From: an uncultured Saprospirales bacterium
Lineage (GTDB): Bacteria; Bacteroidota; Bacteroidia; Chitinophagales; CAJXBJ01
Assembly (NCBI GenBank): GCA_913050195.1
Contig: CAJXBJ010000006.1
Coordinates: forward strand, 1-40,157
Length of the DNA: 40,157 bases
Reading direction: 5' to 3'
The notes beneath the pieces were generated by a model. That model ran no database searches. It worked only from the letters and a program-made list of their open reading frames with translations, and had not been told where the DNA came from. Numbering within the stretch: the stretch's first letter is position 1; every line of letters begins with the position of its first letter. The translations under genes and the position numbers were made by a program. Positions 19,208 to 29,446 of the stretch are shown one piece after another.

Positions 19208-20056
19208 TTAAATCGGGAAATCTTGTTGTGTTTCTGGAAGCTGAGCCAAGGCCCTTTCAAGCTCTTCATTATTAGGCGCTACACCATGCCAGCGATGGTC
19301 ATCTTCCATAAAATCAACACCATAGCTCATAAGCGTTTTCATAATAATAACAATCGGTTTTCCCTGCCCCGTTTTTAGCTTTGCTTCCTTAAGTTTATTA
19401 ACAACCTCTGACATGTCATTTCCATTCATTGTCATTACTTCCCATCCAAAAGCGTTCCACTTTGCTTCAAGGTCCCCCATAGAGATAACATCATCTAAGT
19501 CTCCATCGATTTGTTTATGGTTATAATCTACAGTTGCAATAAGATTATCTACCTTATGATGTGCTGCAAACATAATTGCTTCCCAATTTTGTCCTTCCTG
19601 AAGCTCGCCATCTCCCATCAAACAATAAACTAACTTATCATCGTTATTATAACGCTTACTTAGAGCTGAGCCAACAGCTACTGACAAACCCTGTCCTAAA
19701 GAGCCTGTAGCAATACGTACTCCCGGAAGGTGCTCAAGTGTTGCTGGATGCCCTTGTAATCTAGAATTTAATTTTCTAAATGTATTTAATTCCTCAATCG
19801 GAAAATATTTAGACCTTGATAATACACTATAGAAGACAGGCGAAATATGGCCATTGGAAAGAATAAAAATATCCTCATTTAAACCATCCATATTAAAGGC
19901 TGGATCATGATCAAGTATTTCAAAATATAGGGCTGTGAAAAAATCAGCACAACCTAAAGACCCACCTGGGTGTCCACAAGTAGCATGATTAACCATGCGC
20001 AGGATATCTCGACGCACTTGCGTTGCAATATCCTCAAGTTCTTTTATAGAAGGCAT
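19208..20056 (-). CDS. Transketolase N-terminal half (TPP/PP domain)
   Basis: ORF 19208..20113; start at MPSIKELEDIATQVRRDILRM (20056) fits the family, 20113 is possible. NHATCGHPGGSLGCADFFTALYFEILDHDP, SNGHISPVFYSVL, GSLGQGLSVAVGSAL, CLMGDGELQEGQNWEAIMFAAHHKVDNLIATVDYNHKQIDG. Confidence 0.92.
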   Translation of the reverse strand: MPSIKELEDIATQVRRDILRMVNHATCGHPGGSLGCADFFTALYFEILDHDPAFNMDGLNEDIFILSNGHISPVFYSVLSRSKYFPIEELNTFRKLNSRLQGHPATLEHLPGVRIATGSLGQGLSVAVGSALSKRYNNDDKLVYCLMGDGELQEGQNWEAIMFAAHHKVDNLIATVDYNHKQIDGDLDDVISMGDLEAKWNAFGWEVMTMNGNDMSEVVNKLKEAKLKTGQGKPIVIIMKTLMSYGVDFMEDDHRWHGVAPNNEELERALAQLPETQQDFPI

Positions 20057-20141
20057 ATAGTTTCTAGTTGATCGCAGCACAAAACTAAGTAATTTATTAT
20101 CCTTTATAGACAAGTCAAATGTTGAAATTGAATAAGTGATT

Positions 20142-20171
20142 TGATTTAAATATCATAGATTTGTTAAATCA
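20142..20171 (+). promoter_or_regulatory. Possible promoter/operator: 8-bp inverted repeat enclosing a TAnnTTTG-type -7 element
   Basis: TGATTTAA-N14-TTAAATCA; TAGATTTG at 20156-20163 matches the Bacteroidetes -7 consensus, 33 nt upstream of ATG at 20196. No TTTG -33 element at the usual spacing (nearest TTTG is 12 nt upstream). Confidence 0.3.
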
Positions 20172-20195
20172 TGAGTTTATAAAACCAATTCCGTA

Positions 20196-20666
20196 ATGAA
20201 AACGTCCAACTTAGCTTTAATCTTATCTTTATTTCTATTTAGTCTGTCTTTCGGATTTAGTAGCTGTGCAAAAACAGGTTGTACAAACCCTAAATCAGAT
20301 AATTACAATCCGGATGCAACAAAAGATGATGGGACCTGTGTTGCTTGGCGAGATAAATTTATTGCAAGCTATCTTATTAACTCTGACAACTGCTCAACCT
20401 CTCCTGGTTCAACGTACACATTAAGTCTGAGTGCTTCAGCTGTAGATCCAGATAAAGTGCTTTTTACCGATGGGTATTTGCAATGGGAAGGTGAAGTAAG
20501 CTCTGAAAATGAGATCACAATTCCAAATCAAACAGGAAATGCAAATGGTAGCGCCTTTACAATAAGTGGGAACTGTACTATTTCTGATGTTAACCTAACT
20601 ATGAATTATACGATTTCAACGAATGGTCAAGCGGCTAGCTGTGTAGCTCAAGGAGCCAAACAATAG
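20196..20666 (+). CDS. Putative lipoprotein with GCTNPxxxNYNPxAxxDDGTC motif
   Basis: Lipobox LSFGFSSCAK followed by TGCTNPKSDNYNPDATKDDGTC, a common Bacteroidetes surface-protein motif. Confidence 0.7.
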   Translation: MKTSNLALILSLFLFSLSFGFSSCAKTGCTNPKSDNYNPDATKDDGTCVAWRDKFIASYLINSDNCSTSPGSTYTLSLSASAVDPDKVLFTDGYLQWEGEVSSENEITIPNQTGNANGSAFTISGNCTISDVNLTMNYTISTNGQAASCVAQGAKQ

Positions 20667-20677
20667 CTTTTAAAGCT

Positions 20678-23518
20678 CTATTGTACAATCAGTTTTTGGG
20701 TATAGCTTAATTTAGCCCCTGTTATTTTTAACAGATATATTCCTGTTGGAATAGCTTTTAAACTCAAACGGCTTTTCCCCGAACCTTCTATATATGGGAT
20801 TTCTATTTGACCTCCACTGATTGAATACAACTGTATCTGTGGGTTATTAAATCCCGACAGCCCTTTTATTTCTACAAAGTTATTAGCTGGGTTCGGGTAA
20901 ACTACTAATTCAGGATTAGGTATCTGATCTTTAATTATTGTAAAGTCAGCACTATGCTTTATGTGCGTAGTATAAACACCGTTACCATGAGTTGCCACCG
21001 CTAATAAACCATCTGTCTCTCTATACCTAATCATTTCTACCACATTGTTTCCTACACTATTTTCTGCTAGTGGATGCCATATAGTATTTATGCTATCCAA
21101 TTCTAATGTGTAAAATAAGCCCGTGCTTGTTCCCAAAACATATGCTTTCTTATCCTCTAATGGTAATATCTCTAGCCAGCGACAAGAGGGACCCTCAATA
21201 GTGCCTGCTGAATTTGACTCAAGATTACCCGCTATTTTCATCCAGTTTTCTCCTCCATCAATACTTCTGTAAATACTATAAGTCTTATAGTTTGAAAAAA
21301 CCACAAAAACATGATCAGCATCATCAGGGTCAACCGCAATACAATTTACATAACCTTGAGAAGGAAAAATAGTAGGCAACCATCCGGTGATTTCTTCCCA
21401 AGATGGATCACCTTGATCTGCATTTTCAATTTTATAAACTCGTTTTTTATTGGCACCAACATAAACAATATTTGGTGGAAATTGACTTACTGCCAATGCA
21501 GAAATAGACACATCTGAACCTAACAAACTATCTGAAAAAACACCCCATCCTGACGAAATAGTATTAAAGTTATTAGTGAACGGTATGGATGATAAGCTGT
21601 TGTTTCTATACAACTGTCTACCTGCCGCCAAATACATTCTGTCTTCATTATTAGGATCTAACACAAAAGGGGCAACAAATTGATAGTCATGTCCACCTGT
21701 TGGGTCAATCCTCACCCAACTTTCTATCTCTTTATTAGCGTCTAAAGTTGCTTTTATGATTTTCCCAGACTGAGCGGACATTATAACAAATTGGCCATGG
21801 GAAGGAATTGCACAATAGGCTCCATCATAAGTAAAAGACATAACCCAATCCCCTTCAGGGTTTTGCTCATTAATATAATGTGTTCCATTATCCTGTAAGC
21901 CTCCCATTATTTGATCCGTTGTATTCTGTTCGTTAATTGCTAGGGTGTAAAATTGGGTTGTGTTGTATCCTTTATTGAGCGACTCCCATTGCAGTTTACC
22001 AGCAGAGTCCCCAACAGAACGATATAGCCCACCATCTGTAGCAGCAATAAATTTTTGAGCATTATTAGGATCAAATACTAAATCATGCTGATCCGGGTGT
22101 TGATTTGGATATAGAACAAAAAATGGCAACTCCGCGTTCTCTTTATACCCCCCTATTAAGCGCGTATTATTAGAAGTAGTAAAGCCATCTGTGGACTCAT
22201 AAAGGTTTGTGCCTCCGATATACACATCGCCACTTGTATCCGGCTTTACCTTGACTAAAAGATTATATCCACCTTGAGGAGAAAAGTCGTCAAATGTATA
22301 TGGCCCAGTTGGAATATTTAATGACAGATCAGTCCATAGGCCTCCAGCACCACTCCCATCACCATTTAAATAATTATAGCGCCAAAGGCTCACCCATTCT
22401 GATTCCCCATCCCAAGCAAAACATTCTTTTCCTGCATTTGGCGTCACAGAAAGAAAATACACCTCATTTTGGTTTAAGGGATTCAAGCCCATAACAATGC
22501 GATCATAAATTGCTGGCCAACTACTATCCATTATATTTACCCAATTCAAACCATCCTCAGATCTCCATATGCCATTTTTTGTAGCTGGACCATCACTACT
22601 TAGTGTTGCATACACAACTCCAGAGTCTGTAACCAATACATCTGTAAAATAAGAAAAACTCGATGTGCTACCTCCATGAACTTTAGTCCAGCTATCACCA
22701 CCATCCTCTGAACGCATTATCCCTCCAAGTACTGCTGCGTAAAGTATATCTAAACTATCATTGCTAGGGTCTGTCGCTATATTCCAATTTAAGTCCCACA
22801 AGCTCTCAAACTCATGAGGTGTGTTGGTTGCTGTTGCTTGTAAAGACAGCCAAGTTTTACCACTATCCGTGGATTTATAGATGCCATTGCCCAAATAATA
22901 TGCACCACCACCACTTGCTGAAGCTCCATATGCTTCTCCTGTTCCAAAGTACCAATTGTTTCTTTTAGACTGTCGCCTATCCTGTGCTATACATGTTATT
23001 GCTAATACTTGTTCAGGACCTGTTTCTTTATTCCAGCTTTGACCAGAATTTGTGCTTCTGTATAGCCCACCTGAAGCCCCACCAGCTAAATAATTATTAG
23101 GATTATCTATATCAATAGCTATCGCCCTTGTTCTACCTCCAACATTGTATGGACCCCTGTGATCAAACTCCACAGGGTTGATTGTTTCCGATGAGCGTAT
23201 AGTTTTAAAAAAACCTCCTTTCTGAACAATTTCCTCAGAAATTTTTAATTTGAATGATAATTCTTTTTGCCGAATATTCCTTGGTATTTTGCCTGTCAAA
23301 GGATCTGCAAGTCTTTCTAGATACCAGGCGTTTCGGGACATTGCCCTCTGATCTCTATTTTCTTTAAAAAAATCAGGTACGCTTGCTTCCCTTGTAAAAA
23401 GAACAGATATATCTAAAGGCAAAATACCTAGACTAGCAATCAGTGTGGCAAATACTATGATTCCAAGTATCCATTTGTTTTTTGAGGGCATCAAGATGAG
23501 TTTAAGGGCTATTTTCAA
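20678..23518 (-). CDS. Large secreted BNR/sortilin-like beta-propeller protein with T9SS sorting domain
   Basis: Repeated propeller motifs (YRSTNSGQSWNKE, YKSTDSGKTWLSL, MRSEDGGDSWTKV, WRSEDGLNWVNI, YRSIDGGENWMKI); C-terminal PELVVYPNPANNFVEIKGL...GIYLLKITGAKLSYTQKLIVQ. Confidence 0.88.
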   Translation of the reverse strand: MKIALKLILMPSKNKWILGIIVFATLIASLGILPLDISVLFTREASVPDFFKENRDQRAMSRNAWYLERLADPLTGKIPRNIRQKELSFKLKISEEIVQKGGFFKTIRSSETINPVEFDHRGPYNVGGRTRAIAIDIDNPNNYLAGGASGGLYRSTNSGQSWNKETGPEQVLAITCIAQDRRQSKRNNWYFGTGEAYGASASGGGAYYLGNGIYKSTDSGKTWLSLQATATNTPHEFESLWDLNWNIATDPSNDSLDILYAAVLGGIMRSEDGGDSWTKVHGGSTSSFSYFTDVLVTDSGVVYATLSSDGPATKNGIWRSEDGLNWVNIMDSSWPAIYDRIVMGLNPLNQNEVYFLSVTPNAGKECFAWDGESEWVSLWRYNYLNGDGSGAGGLWTDLSLNIPTGPYTFDDFSPQGGYNLLVKVKPDTSGDVYIGGTNLYESTDGFTTSNNTRLIGGYKENAELPFFVLYPNQHPDQHDLVFDPNNAQKFIAATDGGLYRSVGDSAGKLQWESLNKGYNTTQFYTLAINEQNTTDQIMGGLQDNGTHYINEQNPEGDWVMSFTYDGAYCAIPSHGQFVIMSAQSGKIIKATLDANKEIESWVRIDPTGGHDYQFVAPFVLDPNNEDRMYLAAGRQLYRNNSLSSIPFTNNFNTISSGWGVFSDSLLGSDVSISALAVSQFPPNIVYVGANKKRVYKIENADQGDPSWEEITGWLPTIFPSQGYVNCIAVDPDDADHVFVVFSNYKTYSIYRSIDGGENWMKIAGNLESNSAGTIEGPSCRWLEILPLEDKKAYVLGTSTGLFYTLELDSINTIWHPLAENSVGNNVVEMIRYRETDGLLAVATHGNGVYTTHIKHSADFTIIKDQIPNPELVVYPNPANNFVEIKGLSGFNNPQIQLYSISGGQIEIPYIEGSGKSRLSLKAIPTGIYLLKITGAKLSYTQKLIVQ

Positions 23519-23566
23519 CCTTAAAAGTACGATAAATCAGTATCTTTAGCCTCTAAAGAATCGACA

Positions 23567-26500
23567 ATGATTGTCACTGAGAAATACCAACCAAAGCACA
23601 AAGTTCGAATTGTTACTGCAGCATCCTTGTTTGACGGACATGATGCAGCTATAAACATAATGCGTAGAATCATTCAATCTACAGGCTGTGAAGTCATTCA
23701 TTTAGGCCATGACAGAAGTGTTGAAGAAGTTGTGAATTGTGCAATTCAAGAAGATGCACAAGCCATTGCTATGACATCTTATCAAGGCGGCCACAATGAG
23801 TACTTTAAATACATGTATGATTTATTGAAAGAAAAAAATGCCGCGCATATTAAAATTTTTGGCGGTGGTGGTGGCGTGATTCTTCCTGAAGAAATAAAAG
23901 ACCTGATGGATTATGGAATTGCCAAAATATTTTCACCGGATGATGGCAGATCTTTAGGACTTCAAGGAATGATCAACGAACTTGTCAAAGGCAGTGACTT
24001 GCCAACGGGTAAACAACTCAATGGTGCTGTTGACCACTTAGACAAAAACAACCATCAAGCAATTGCTCAGTTAATCTCTGCAGCCGAAAACTTTCCTGAA
24101 AACCACAAGGATACGCTAACCAATATTTCAAAAAAATCAGAAACTCTTAGCGTTCCGGTACTAGGCATAACTGGAACAGGAGGTGCGGGCAAATCTTCAC
24201 TTGTTGATGAGATTGTTCGCCGTTTTCTTATTGATTTTGAAGATAAAACAATAGGTGTCATTTCGGTAGACCCCTCTAAAAGGAAAACAGGTGGTGCCTT
24301 ATTGGGTGATCGAATTCGAATGAATGCAATTCGAAATGAACGGGTTTACATGCGTTCTTTGGCAACTAGACAATCCAATTTAGCCTTATCAAAACACGTA
24401 AAAGAAGCGGTGGATATTTTGAAGGTTGCAGGATTTGATCTTGTAATATTAGAAACATCTGGCATTGGACAATCTGACACTGAAATTGTTGAACATTCTG
24501 ACCTAAGCCTGTATGTTATGACGCCAGAATATGGAGCAGCAAGTCAATTGGAAAAAATTGACATGTTAGATTTTGCTGATATTATTTCCATTAACAAATT
24601 TGACAAACGTGGCGCGTTAGATGCATTAAGAGATGTCAAAAAGCAATATCAAAGAAATCAAAATTTATGGGATGCAAAAACAGAAGACATGCCTGTATAT
24701 GGCACGATTGCTTCTCAATTTAACGACCCAGGCACAAATGCGCTATACCGCTCTCTGATGGACGCATTAAAGGAAAAAGCTAATGCTGATTTAAGCTCTA
24801 GTTTTGAAACCAGTGATGAAATGTCAGAGAAGATTTATATTATTCCTCCAAAACGAATACGTTATCTTTCTGAAATTGCGGACAACAATAGAGATTATGA
24901 CCAATGGGTAGAATCACAATCTAAGATTGCACAGCGCCTTTATAATATTAACGAAACTATTGAATCTGTAAAAACCTCTATTAGTAGTAGCAGCCAAGAC
25001 CTTATTAATAAACTTGAAGAAGAATATAATAAAGTGCTTTTAGATTTAGACCCTCATAATCTTGAAATTATTAGGGCTTGGCCAAATAAGACTCAAAGAT
25101 ATAAAGATGCTCAGTATGTCTATCAAGTACGAGGAAAAGACATAAAGGTAAAAACGCATTATGAGTCTCTATCCCATACCCAAGTTCCAAAAATTGCCCT
25201 ACCTAGACATGAGGGTTGGGGAGATATATTAAGATGGGTTTTAAGTGAAAATGTTCCTGGTGAATTCCCTTTTGCTTCTGGAGTCTTCCCTTTTAAACGC
25301 GAAAATGAGGACCCAACACGCATGTTTGCCGGAGAGGGAGGGCCAGAAAGAACAAATAAGCGCTTTCACTATGTTTCAAAGGGGCTACCTGCAGCACGTT
25401 TGTCTACGGCATTTGACTCTGTAACACTTTATGGCAATGACCCCGACTATAGGCCAGACATTTATGGTAAAATTGGCAATGCCGGTGTTTCTATTTGCTG
25501 TTTAGACGATGCTAAAAAACTATACTCTGGTTTTGACCTCACAAAGCCAACAACCTCTGTTTCAATGACCATAAATGGTCCTGCTGCTATGCTTACCGCT
25601 TTCTTTATGAATGCGGCTATTGACCAACAATGTGAAAAGTATATTGAAGCAAACGGACTTGAAAAGTCTCTAGAAAAGGCCTTGTATGACAAATATGAAG
25701 CAAAAGGCCTAAATAGGCCCAAATACCAAGGAGACTTACCTGAAGGCAATGATGGCCTTGGCACAAAAATGCTAGGTATAAGCGGCAATGAAGTATTGCC
25801 AAAAGAAGTATATGAAGAAATAAAAGCTGATACCATTTCTAAGGTTAGGGGTACTGTACAAGCAGATATTCTTAAAGAAGACCAAGCACAAAATACTTGT
25901 ATATTTTCTACAGAATTCTCTTTACGTTTAATGGGTGACATGCAAGCGTATTTTATAGATACTAATGTTCGAAATTTTTATTCTGTTTCCATTTCAGGTT
26001 ATCACATAGCAGAAGCAGGCGCAAACCCTATAACTCAATTAGCATTAACCTTAGCTAATGGGTTTACTTATGTTGAGTATTATTTAAGCAGGGGCATGGA
26101 CATCAATAAATTTGCTCCTAATTTTTCCTTTTTCTTTTCTAATGGCATTGATCCAGAGTATTCTGTTATTGGTCGAGTAGCTAGAAGAATTTGGGCCAAA
26201 GCAATGAAGCTAAAGTATGGGGCTAATGAGCGTGCACAAAAGCTTAAATATCACATTCAGACATCTGGTAGATCTTTGCACGCACAAGAAATTGATTTTA
26301 ATGATATTAGAACAAGCCTACAAGCCTTATATGCTATTTATGACAACTGTAATTCATTACACACAAATGCTTATGATGAAGCCATTACAACCCCAACAGA
26401 AGAATCTGTCAGAAGGGCTATGGCAATTCAATTAATTATTAATCATGAACTTGGCTTAGCAAAAAATCAAAACCCACTTCAAGGTTCCTTTATTATTGAA

Positions 26501-26947
26501 GAACTTACAGAACTAGTCGAAGAAGCTGTATATCAAGAATTTGATAGAATTACTGAGAGAGGTGGTGTTTTAGGTGCTATGGAAACTATGTATCAAAGAA
26601 GCAAAATACAAGAAGAGAGTCTTTATTATGAAACGCTTAAACATAATGGCGAATTCCCAATTATTGGGGTAAACACCTTCCTTAGCTCTAAAGGCTCTCC
26701 AACTGTTATCCCTCAAGAAGTAATACGTGCTACCACAGAAGAAAAAGAATATCAGATAGAAATGCTTTCTGCTTTACACAAAGCAAATGAAGGCTTTTCA
26801 ACAAAAGCCCTTTCAACCTTAAAGAAGAAAGCCATTATGAATGAAAATATTTTTGAAGCTTTAATGGAAGGTGTAAAGTATTGTTCTTTAGGTCAAATAA
26901 GCAATGCTCTTTTTGATGTTGGTGGACAATACAGACGAAATATGTAA
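23567..26947 (+). CDS. icmF: Fused isobutyryl-CoA mutase (B12-binding + MeaB-like GTPase + mutase)
   Basis: B12 site [36 protein letters not shown]; GTPase P-loop [21 protein letters not shown]; mutase [53 protein letters not shown] and [42 protein letters not shown]. Domain order matches IcmF. Confidence 0.95.
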   Translation: MIVTEKYQPKHKVRIVTAASLFDGHDAAINIMRRIIQSTGCEVIHLGHDRSVEEVVNCAIQEDAQAIAMTSYQGGHNEYFKYMYDLLKEKNAAHIKIFGGGGGVILPEEIKDLMDYGIAKIFSPDDGRSLGLQGMINELVKGSDLPTGKQLNGAVDHLDKNNHQAIAQLISAAENFPENHKDTLTNISKKSETLSVPVLGITGTGGAGKSSLVDEIVRRFLIDFEDKTIGVISVDPSKRKTGGALLGDRIRMNAIRNERVYMRSLATRQSNLALSKHVKEAVDILKVAGFDLVILETSGIGQSDTEIVEHSDLSLYVMTPEYGAASQLEKIDMLDFADIISINKFDKRGALDALRDVKKQYQRNQNLWDAKTEDMPVYGTIASQFNDPGTNALYRSLMDALKEKANADLSSSFETSDEMSEKIYIIPPKRIRYLSEIADNNRDYDQWVESQSKIAQRLYNINETIESVKTSISSSSQDLINKLEEEYNKVLLDLDPHNLEIIRAWPNKTQRYKDAQYVYQVRGKDIKVKTHYESLSHTQVPKIALPRHEGWGDILRWVLSENVPGEFPFASGVFPFKRENEDPTRMFAGEGGPERTNKRFHYVSKGLPAARLSTAFDSVTLYGNDPDYRPDIYGKIGNAGVSICCLDDAKKLYSGFDLTKPTTSVSMTINGPAAMLTAFFMNAAIDQQCEKYIEANGLEKSLEKALYDKYEAKGLNRPKYQGDLPEGNDGLGTKMLGISGNEVLPKEVYEEIKADTISKVRGTVQADILKEDQAQNTCIFSTEFSLRLMGDMQAYFIDTNVRNFYSVSISGYHIAEAGANPITQLALTLANGFTYVEYYLSRGMDINKFAPNFSFFFSNGIDPEYSVIGRVARRIWAKAMKLKYGANERAQKLKYHIQTSGRSLHAQEIDFNDIRTSLQALYAIYDNCNSLHTNAYDEAITTPTEESVRRAMAIQLIINHELGLAKNQNPLQGSFIIEELTELVEEAVYQEFDRITERGGVLGAMETMYQRSKIQEESLYYETLKHNGEFPIIGVNTFLSSKGSPTVIPQEVIRATTEEKEYQIEMLSALHKANEGFSTKALSTLKKKAIMNENIFEALMEGVKYCSLGQISNALFDVGGQYRRNM

Positions 26948-26951
26948 AATT

Positions 26952-27500
26952 ATGGCAAGAACACCATCAAACATGATTCCTTTGGGATTTAAAGCCCCTT
27001 ATTTTGACTTATGGGAACCTTTAACCGGTAAGAACAAAAACCTTTATGATTTAAAAGGCCAATATGGCCTTTTGGTTATGTTCATATGCAATCATTGTCC
27101 ATTTGTCGTTCATATAAAAGAAGAGCTTATAAAGCTAGGCCTAGATTATAAAAGCCAAGGAATTGGCATAGTGGGCATAAACTCAAATGACATAGAGACT
27201 CACCCTGAGGATCATCCTGACAAAATGATTGAACAAAATTATTCATTTCCTTATTTATTTGATGAATCTCAGGAGGTAGCAAAAGCTTATGATGCTGCAT
27301 GCACTCCAGATTTTTTCTTGTTTGATGCTAAACTTAAGTGTGTTTATAGAGGTCAACTTGATGATTCTAGGCCAGAGTCTGAGATTGCTGTTGATGGCAA
27401 GGATTTAAGGGACGCTATGAATTCTTTAATCAATAATAAAGCTATTAATACTAATCAAAAGGCCAGCTTGGGCTGTAACATTAAATGGAAGGTTAATTAG
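26952..27500 (+). CDS. Thioredoxin-like/redoxin (AhpC-TSA) family protein
   Basis: ORF 26904..27500; start 26952 (MARTPSNMIPLG) follows the icmF stop by 4 nt. APYFDLWEPLTGKNKNLYDLKGQYGLLVMFICNHCPFVVHIKEELIKLG and ACTPDFFLFDAKLKCVYRGQLDDSRP. Confidence 0.9.
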   Translation: MARTPSNMIPLGFKAPYFDLWEPLTGKNKNLYDLKGQYGLLVMFICNHCPFVVHIKEELIKLGLDYKSQGIGIVGINSNDIETHPEDHPDKMIEQNYSFPYLFDESQEVAKAYDAACTPDFFLFDAKLKCVYRGQLDDSRPESEIAVDGKDLRDAMNSLINNKAINTNQKASLGCNIKWKVN

Positions 27501-29446
27501 ACCCTTAATCCAATTATACTTACATCGTCAATTTGCTCTTCCGTTCCTTTCCATTCTTTAAACTCGCGAAGAAGTTCTTTTTTCTGATGTTCCATCTTTA
27601 GCTTATGTATTGCACATAGCTTATTTCTAAATTTAGCTGATTTGTATTTTTTACCATGCAACCCTCCAAACTGATCTACAAATCCATCAGTAAATAAATA
27701 TACATTGTCGCCTGCCTCTAAATCTAAATAATAATCATTGAACTTGTGGCTCAAGTCATATCCATAACCAATTATTGACCTATCGCCCTTTAGCTCTTTG
27801 AGTTGACCATCACGAACATGATATGCAGACATATTACCACCTGAAAAATTAAGTGTGTTTTGCTTGCTATCTATTATACATACAGAGAGCTCTATTCCTT
27901 TAAAAAGGCTCTCACTATTTGACCGAAGTGCTCTTTGAATAGACTCACTCATGCTATTTAACACATCGCTTGCTAAAAGATCTTCCGACTGATTTATAAC
28001 TTCTCTAAGCAATGAGGCGCCAAGCATACCCATAAAGGCCCCTGGAAGGCCATGAAACTTAGAGTCTGCTACCGCTATGAGCTTCTTGCCATTTTTTGCC
28101 TCATATGCAAAATAAAAATCCCCACTTACTTTTTCTTTTGGAATAAATAGCAAGAAAGCTTTTCCTAAAATTCTAGTGAGATCTTGATCTGTAATACTGA
28201 TAGCATTTTGAATCTTTATGGCATATTCTATACTATCCGCTATATCTTTATTTTTATAATCTAACGCTTTACCCTGTATTTCTAACTCCTGGTTCTCTAA
28301 ATCAAGCTGAACGCTTAGTTTTCTTTGTCGTTTTTGACCAATTAACATAATTCCGATAAAGCATATAGCTACTAAGAAAACTAATGCATAAATATATGTT
28401 TTACGTTTCTGTTCTTTTATTTCCTGATCATGCTCCACATCTTTTTCAAGCTTCTTCTTTAAATAGAACTGCGCTTGCTTTAAACGCGCTAAATCTTCTG
28501 TAAAAAAAAGAGAGTCAATACTATCCTCTAGATTATTATATAGGCTTAAATACATTAAGGCTGGCTTAGCCTGCTTCTTCTTTTTATATACCTCACTTAA
28601 AGATATATTAGCTATCCCTATTTTATAAATATCCTTTTCCTTAATCGCTAATCTTTTGCCCGCAGCATAGTAATGCAAAGCACTATCTAATAAATCTAAC
28701 TTTTCATAACAATCACCAATATTAATCTTAATTGCTGCTTTAGGTTTTTGCGATATTTTTTCTGCCTTTTTTAGCAAATACAAGCCTTCTAATTTATTTT
28801 GTTTTGGATAAATATCTGAAAGAAATATAGTTGCCTTTAGCATAAAATAGGCGCTTTCCTTTTCTTTTCGCATACTTGAATCTATCAATTCAAAAAGGGG
28901 TTCCGTCAATGAGTGATAATCCAATGATTTGCTAAATAAACTTGTATCCTTTTCAACATTGGCTCGACTAGAATAATAAAAAGCAAACAGTTGATAACAA
29001 TCAACAAGCATACTATAGTTATCCTGTGATTTTGCAATATCTAAAGCCCTTTTCAAATAAAGTCCTCCTAAGGAGTCTAAATCATAAATGTATTGATTTG
29101 CAATGTCATAAGAAGACAACATCAATAAGCGTGTGAAATTTAAACTATCAGACAAAACATAGGCTTTGTTGAAATACTCTAGGGCCTTTAATTTGTCCTT
29201 TCTTTTTGAGTAGAAAAAAGCTATGTTTTGATATGATCTGACTTTCCATTTTTTATAATTGACATCATTAAATTGGTTCTGCAAAAGCTCTTTTAGAGAA
29301 TCCAAACGATCTTGACTTTCTTCTTTAACTAAGCTATCTATATTAAGCATACTTTTGTTCCAGTGAGAGGTGTCTATTTGCAGCTCATTTGAATATGCTT
29401 GAAAAAGCATAAATAATAGTATAATATGTATTAATCCCTTTTTCAT
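27497..29446 (-). CDS. TPR-TM-SpoIIE/PP2C-like protein (paralog 1, altered motif)
   Basis: N-terminal TPR-like repeats, TM (YIYALVFLVAICFIGIMLIG), C-terminal SpoIIE domain SGDFYFAYEAKNGKKLIAVADSKFHGLPGAFMGMLGASLL...VYLFTDGFVDQFGG...IDDVSIIGLRV. Confidence 0.85.
   Translation of the reverse strand: MKKGLIHIILLFMLFQAYSNELQIDTSHWNKSMLNIDSLVKEESQDRLDSLKELLQNQFNDVNYKKWKVRSYQNIAFFYSKRKDKLKALEYFNKAYVLSDSLNFTRLLMLSSYDIANQYIYDLDSLGGLYLKRALDIAKSQDNYSMLVDCYQLFAFYYSSRANVEKDTSLFSKSLDYHSLTEPLFELIDSSMRKEKESAYFMLKATIFLSDIYPKQNKLEGLYLLKKAEKISQKPKAAIKINIGDCYEKLDLLDSALHYYAAGKRLAIKEKDIYKIGIANISLSEVYKKKKQAKPALMYLSLYNNLEDSIDSLFFTEDLARLKQAQFYLKKKLEKDVEHDQEIKEQKRKTYIYALVFLVAICFIGIMLIGQKRQRKLSVQLDLENQELEIQGKALDYKNKDIADSIEYAIKIQNAISITDQDLTRILGKAFLLFIPKEKVSGDFYFAYEAKNGKKLIAVADSKFHGLPGAFMGMLGASLLREVINQSEDLLASDVLNSMSESIQRALRSNSESLFKGIELSVCIIDSKQNTLNFSGGNMSAYHVRDGQLKELKGDRSIIGYGYDLSHKFNDYYLDLEAGDNVYLFTDGFVDQFGGLHGKKYKSAKFRNKLCAIHKLKMEHQKKELLREFKEWKGTEEQIDDVSIIGLRV

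Noticed and set aside
20661-20688. Imperfect hairpin CAATAGCTTTTAAAGCTCTATTG between convergent genes 20196..20666 and 20678..23518
   Set aside because: Stem contains a bulge and a near-zero loop, has no T-tract and overlaps a stop codon; too weak to call as a terminator.
23520-23566. TATCTTTAG upstream of icmF as a Bacteroidetes -7 promoter element
   Set aside because: Only a partial match (TATCTTTA) and no TTTG at the expected upstream spacing.
25462-25941. 159-aa antisense ORF within icmF (and other antisense ORFs such as 12287..12547, 21311..21517, 24067..24261)
   Set aside because: No recognisable domain, all opposite a well-supported CDS; consistent with random antisense openings.
26904-26951. 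Redoxin ORF start at 26904 inside icmF
   Set aside because: Out-of-frame overlap with icmF; ATG at 26952 right after the icmF stop is the natural start.
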